From Bradyrhizobium sp. 141 (GTDB taxonomy: Bacteria; Pseudomonadota; Alphaproteobacteria; Rhizobiales; Xanthobacteraceae), in NCBI RefSeq assembly GCF_023074055.1, contig NZ_JADPKR010000082.1, positions 1-64,000 on the forward strand: a stretch of DNA of 64,000 nt, written 5' to 3'. Made by a program: the position numbers and the translations under genes. Below are positions 61,565 through 64,000 of the stretch, piece by piece. Below the pieces are notes generated by a model, which had not been told where the DNA came from, ran no database searches, and was given only the letters and a program-made list of their open reading frames with translations. The stretch's first letter is position 1. The number at the start of each line of letters is the position of its first letter.

Positions 61565-62091
61565 ACGCCGAGAACCCAATCTGGGTGCTGATCTCCACCT
61601 TCGGCCTGATGTCGCTGTTCGCGGTCGGCGGCGCCGCGGCGGCGGTGCCCGAGATGCACCGCATCGCGGTCGAGGTGCATCACTGGATGACCGAGAAGCA
61701 GTTCACTGATGCCTATGCGATCGCGCAGCTCTCGCCAGGTCCGAACGTGCTTATCGTGACGTTAATCGGCTATGCCGTCGCCGGGATCCCCGGGGCGCTG
61801 GCGGCAACGCTGGCGATGTGCCTGCCGACGGCGCTGCTTGCCTATTATGTCAGCCGGCTCCTGAATCGGCCCAGCCAATCGCGCTGGCCCGGCCTGATTC
61901 AGGCTGCACTGGTTCCTCTCTCGATCGGATTGATGGCGGCGAGTGCCCTGATCCTGGCGCAGTCGACCGATCGCACAATTGTTGCAGTGCTCCTGACCGC
62001 AATGGTTGCGGTGATCGCATCCGTCTCGCGCATCAATCCACTCTGGCTCCTGCTCGCCGGCGGGCTGTTGGGTTTTGCTGGCATTGTGTAA
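61561..62091 (+). CDS. Chromate transporter, short C-half (ChrA)
   Basis: This 176-residue membrane protein is the partner half of the chromate transporter, with TFGLMSLFAVGGAAAAVPEMHRIAVEVHHWMTEKQFTDAYAIAQLSPGPNVLIVTLIGYAVAG. The motif GGAAAAVPEM..W and LSPGPN are CHR hallmarks in a diverged form. ATGA overlap with the preceding gene shows coupling. About 95 bases later the tct operon begins on the same strand. Confidence 0.85.
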   Translation: MNAENPIWVLISTFGLMSLFAVGGAAAAVPEMHRIAVEVHHWMTEKQFTDAYAIAQLSPGPNVLIVTLIGYAVAGIPGALAATLAMCLPTALLAYYVSRLLNRPSQSRWPGLIQAALVPLSIGLMAASALILAQSTDRTIVAVLLTAMVAVIASVSRINPLWLLLAGGLLGFAGIV

Positions 62092-62186
62092 TGAAAATCG
62101 CTAGGCAGTGATCCGGGCGGGGGATCCAGTTCCAGCCGATTTAGAACAACAGTGCTCGTGACTTACGGGTCGCGGAGGAGACATTC

Positions 62187-62948
62187 ATGGCCGACACGAT
62201 GGGCCACTCAGCGACGGCCACCCGAAATACCCGGTTGGCGCTCGGCTTTTGTCTGCTGGCGATTGCGCCGCAGATCTTCGAATTGATCTGGTCGATCGGG
62301 ACGATCTTCGGCTGGGGGGCCGGCCGCGGCCCGGCGACGGTGGCCACCAGCCACGTGACGGCGCTGCTCGCAGGCGCGCCCAGTGCGATCTTCGGATCGT
62401 TCGGCGGCGGCACCAAGAAGCTGTCGTCCGAGGTCCTGCTGGCGCTGATCTATTCCTATCCGCTGTTTGTGGTGGCGATCCTCACGCTGTTCATGTCCAT
62501 CAGGTCGGCCCAAGATTATGTCGGCGGCGTCGTCCTGATGGCCGTTGCCCTGTTCGCGCTGTGGGCAGGGAGCGACTTGCAGGGGATGCGAGGCTTCTCC
62601 TTCGGCGCGGGCACCGCGCCGCGGATGTTCGGCGGACTGCTGGTCGCCTTGTCCGCCGGCATCGCCTTGACCGGTCTTCTGACCGATGGGCCGGCAATGG
62701 CCCATTATTCATGGCGGGGGCCATTGTTCGTGGTGGCGGCGATCCTGTTCTTCGCGCTGGCGATCCGGCCGCTCGGCCTCGTGGTCACGGCCTTTGCGAG
62801 CTTCATGATCGCGGCGACAGGGTCGCAGGAAACGCGCTGGCTGGAGGCAGCCATCGTGGGCGCCTGCTTGACGGTCGGTTGCGCAATCCTGTTTCCATAC
62901 GTGCTCGGGCTGCCGATGCCGATGTATCCGCGTTTTCTGATCCAGTGA
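62187..62948 (+). CDS. TctB-like tripartite tricarboxylate transporter small subunit
   Basis: This 253-residue membrane protein has a TctB-like C-terminal part (about 105-253: AQDYVGGVVLMAVALFALWAG, GTAPRMFGGLLVALSAGIALTG, RPLGLVVTAFASFMIAA) with four membrane helices. It is preceded by an unusual N-terminal part (about 1-105) with two or three extra hydrophobic segments and GAPSAIFGSFGGGTKKLSS. TctB subunits are mostly about 150 residues. GGAGGAG precedes the ATG. It precedes tctA on the same strand by 7 bases. Confidence 0.78.
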   Translation: MADTMGHSATATRNTRLALGFCLLAIAPQIFELIWSIGTIFGWGAGRGPATVATSHVTALLAGAPSAIFGSFGGGTKKLSSEVLLALIYSYPLFVVAILTLFMSIRSAQDYVGGVVLMAVALFALWAGSDLQGMRGFSFGAGTAPRMFGGLLVALSAGIALTGLLTDGPAMAHYSWRGPLFVVAAILFFALAIRPLGLVVTAFASFMIAATGSQETRWLEAAIVGACLTVGCAILFPYVLGLPMPMYPRFLIQ

Positions 62949-62955
62949 GGGTGTG

Positions 62956-64000
62956 ATGGATATCTTTGCCAACCTCGCTCACGGTTTTGCCGTCGCGCTC
63001 ACTCCGATCAACCTCCTGATGTGCCTGATCGGCGCCCTCGTGGGCACGCTGGTCGGCGTGCTCCCGGGCATCGGCACCATCGCAACGGTCGCGATGCTGC
63101 TGCCGATCACCTTCGGACTGCCGCCGGTCGGCGCGCTGATCATGCTCGCCGGCATCTACTACGGTGCCCAATATGGCGGCTCGACAACGTCGATCCTGGT
63201 CAACATACCAGGCGAGGCGACATCGGTCGTCACCGCCATCGACGGCCACCAGATGGCGAGGCAAGGCCGCGCCGGCCCTGCGCTGGCGATCGCCGCGATC
63301 GGCTCGTTCTTCGCCGGCTGCGTCGCGACCGTCCTGATTGCCGTCCTCGGCGCGCCGCTCACAAAACTCGCGCTGGCTTTCGGCCCGGCCGAATATTTCT
63401 CGCTGATGGTGCTCGGCCTGATCTTCGCAGTCGTGCTGGCCAAGGGCTCCGTGCTGAAGGCGATCGCGATGATCGTGTTCGGCCTGTTGCTCTCGATGGT
63501 CGGTTCGGACATCGAGACCGGCGCCTCGCGCATGGCCTTCAACATTCCGGAGCTTGCTGACGGCCTCGGCTTTGCGACTGTGGCGATGGGCGTGTTCGGC
63601 TTTGCCGAGATCATCCGCAATCTCGATGCCGGCGCCGAGATGAGCCGCGATCTCGTGCAGCAGAAAATCACCGGCCTGATGCCGACCAAGAAGGATCTGA
63701 TCGACTCGACGCCCGCCATTCTGCGCGGCACTGTGCTCGGCTCGATCCTCGGCATCCTGCCCGGCGGCGGTGCGACGATCGCATCATTCGGCGCCTATAC
63801 GCTCGAGAAGAAGCTCGCCAAGAACCCGTCGCGGTTCGGTCGCGGCGCAATCGAAGGCGTGGCGGGGCCGGAGAGCGCCAACAACGCTGCGGCGCAGACC
63901 TCCTTCATCCCGCTGCTGACGCTCGGCATCCCGCCGAACGCGGTGATGGCGCTGATGGTTGGCGCGATGACCATCCACGGCATCGTGCCAGGACCGCAGG
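62956..64000 (+). CDS. tctA: TctA tripartite tricarboxylate transporter large subunit (partial)
   Basis: This frame begins MDIFANLAHGFAVALTPINLL and is cut by the window end after about 348 codons; full TctA proteins have about 500 residues. Visible are GTLVGVLPGIGTIATVAMLLPITFGLPP, YYGAQYGGSTTSILVNIPGEATSVVTAIDGHQMA and ILPGGGATIASFGAY. This is the conserved channel of the citrate/tricarboxylate-type carrier. The binding protein (TctC) would be outside this window. The start lies 7 bases after the tctB-like stop. Confidence 0.9.
   Translation, partial: MDIFANLAHGFAVALTPINLLMCLIGALVGTLVGVLPGIGTIATVAMLLPITFGLPPVGALIMLAGIYYGAQYGGSTTSILVNIPGEATSVVTAIDGHQMARQGRAGPALAIAAIGSFFAGCVATVLIAVLGAPLTKLALAFGPAEYFSLMVLGLIFAVVLAKGSVLKAIAMIVFGLLLSMVGSDIETGASRMAFNIPELADGLGFATVAMGVFGFAEIIRNLDAGAEMSRDLVQQKITGLMPTKKDLIDSTPAILRGTVLGSILGILPGGGATIASFGAYTLEKKLAKNPSRFGRGAIEGVAGPESANNAAAQTSFIPLLTLGIPPNAVMALMVGAMTIHGIVPGPQ

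Overview
The window looks like a stretch of chromosome from a Bradyrhizobium-type alphaproteobacterium (Nitrobacteraceae). The evidence is high GC with strong third-position bias, a permuted two-piece tmRNA whose tag reads ANDNFAPVAQAA, alphaproteobacterial families (SspB-alpha, DUF4169, DUF2336, DUF1328, DUF1488, S21 with a lysine/arginine-rich tail), and several dispersed palindromic repeats of the kind common in that group. There are no rRNA or tRNA genes, no insertion sequences, no phage and no CRISPR array. The only stable RNA gene seen is ssrA.

Layout, 0-20 kb: an ABC-2 exporter pair (109-1790); an alpha/beta hydrolase (2078-2794) with a LysM-tailed paralogue 3 kb away (5963-6904); between them a MarR regulator divergent from a substrate-binding protein and a CYP199-like P450 (2791-5806), which looks like an aromatic-acid locus. 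Next comes a tartrate/D-malate type locus (decarboxylating dehydrogenase, MFS permease, divergent LysR, aspartate-dehydrogenase-like protein; 7053-11370), a sorbosone-dehydrogenase-like protein, a three-gene lipid-modification-like operon (DUF962/Mpo1, 3-beta-HSD-like SDR, ICMT-like methyltransferase; 13103-15353), an OmpA/Cys-rich envelope pair, a solo HicB, and a UvrD/PcrA helicase that carries an in-frame palindromic repeat.

Layout, 20-43 kb: thioesterase and FAD-linked D-lactate-dehydrogenase-type enzyme, a His/Gly-rich protein with a duplicated LTXXQ-like domain, a caspase-like protein, a TRAP transporter operon with a D-2-hydroxyacid dehydrogenase, a second branched-chain-type binding protein, two GGDEF-EAL proteins flanking an MFS carrier, a tautomerase overlapped by the aberrant 3' end of the second GGDEF-EAL gene, then a block of very small genes (including cspA and rpsU) and a TetR/P450 divergent pair with a perfect inverted-repeat operator.

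Layout, 43-64 kb: AsmA, DUF2336, a KaiC-like ATPase translationally coupled to a hybrid histidine kinase, a truncated autotransporter barrel, GNAT, a Ca2+/H+ antiporter, feoAB with an Irr-like box, the DUF4169/RHH/fumC/sspB group next to ssrA, a split chromate transporter, and the start of a tripartite tricarboxylate transporter cut by the window end.

No single locus is an obvious defence island or mobile system. The most unusual items are the repeat inside the helicase gene, the KaiC-kinase pair without KaiA/KaiB, the Mpo1/SDR/ICMT operon, the readthrough 3' end of the GGDEF-EAL gene over the tautomerase, and the hydrolase paralogues. Function calls rest on reading motifs by eye. No database search was run.
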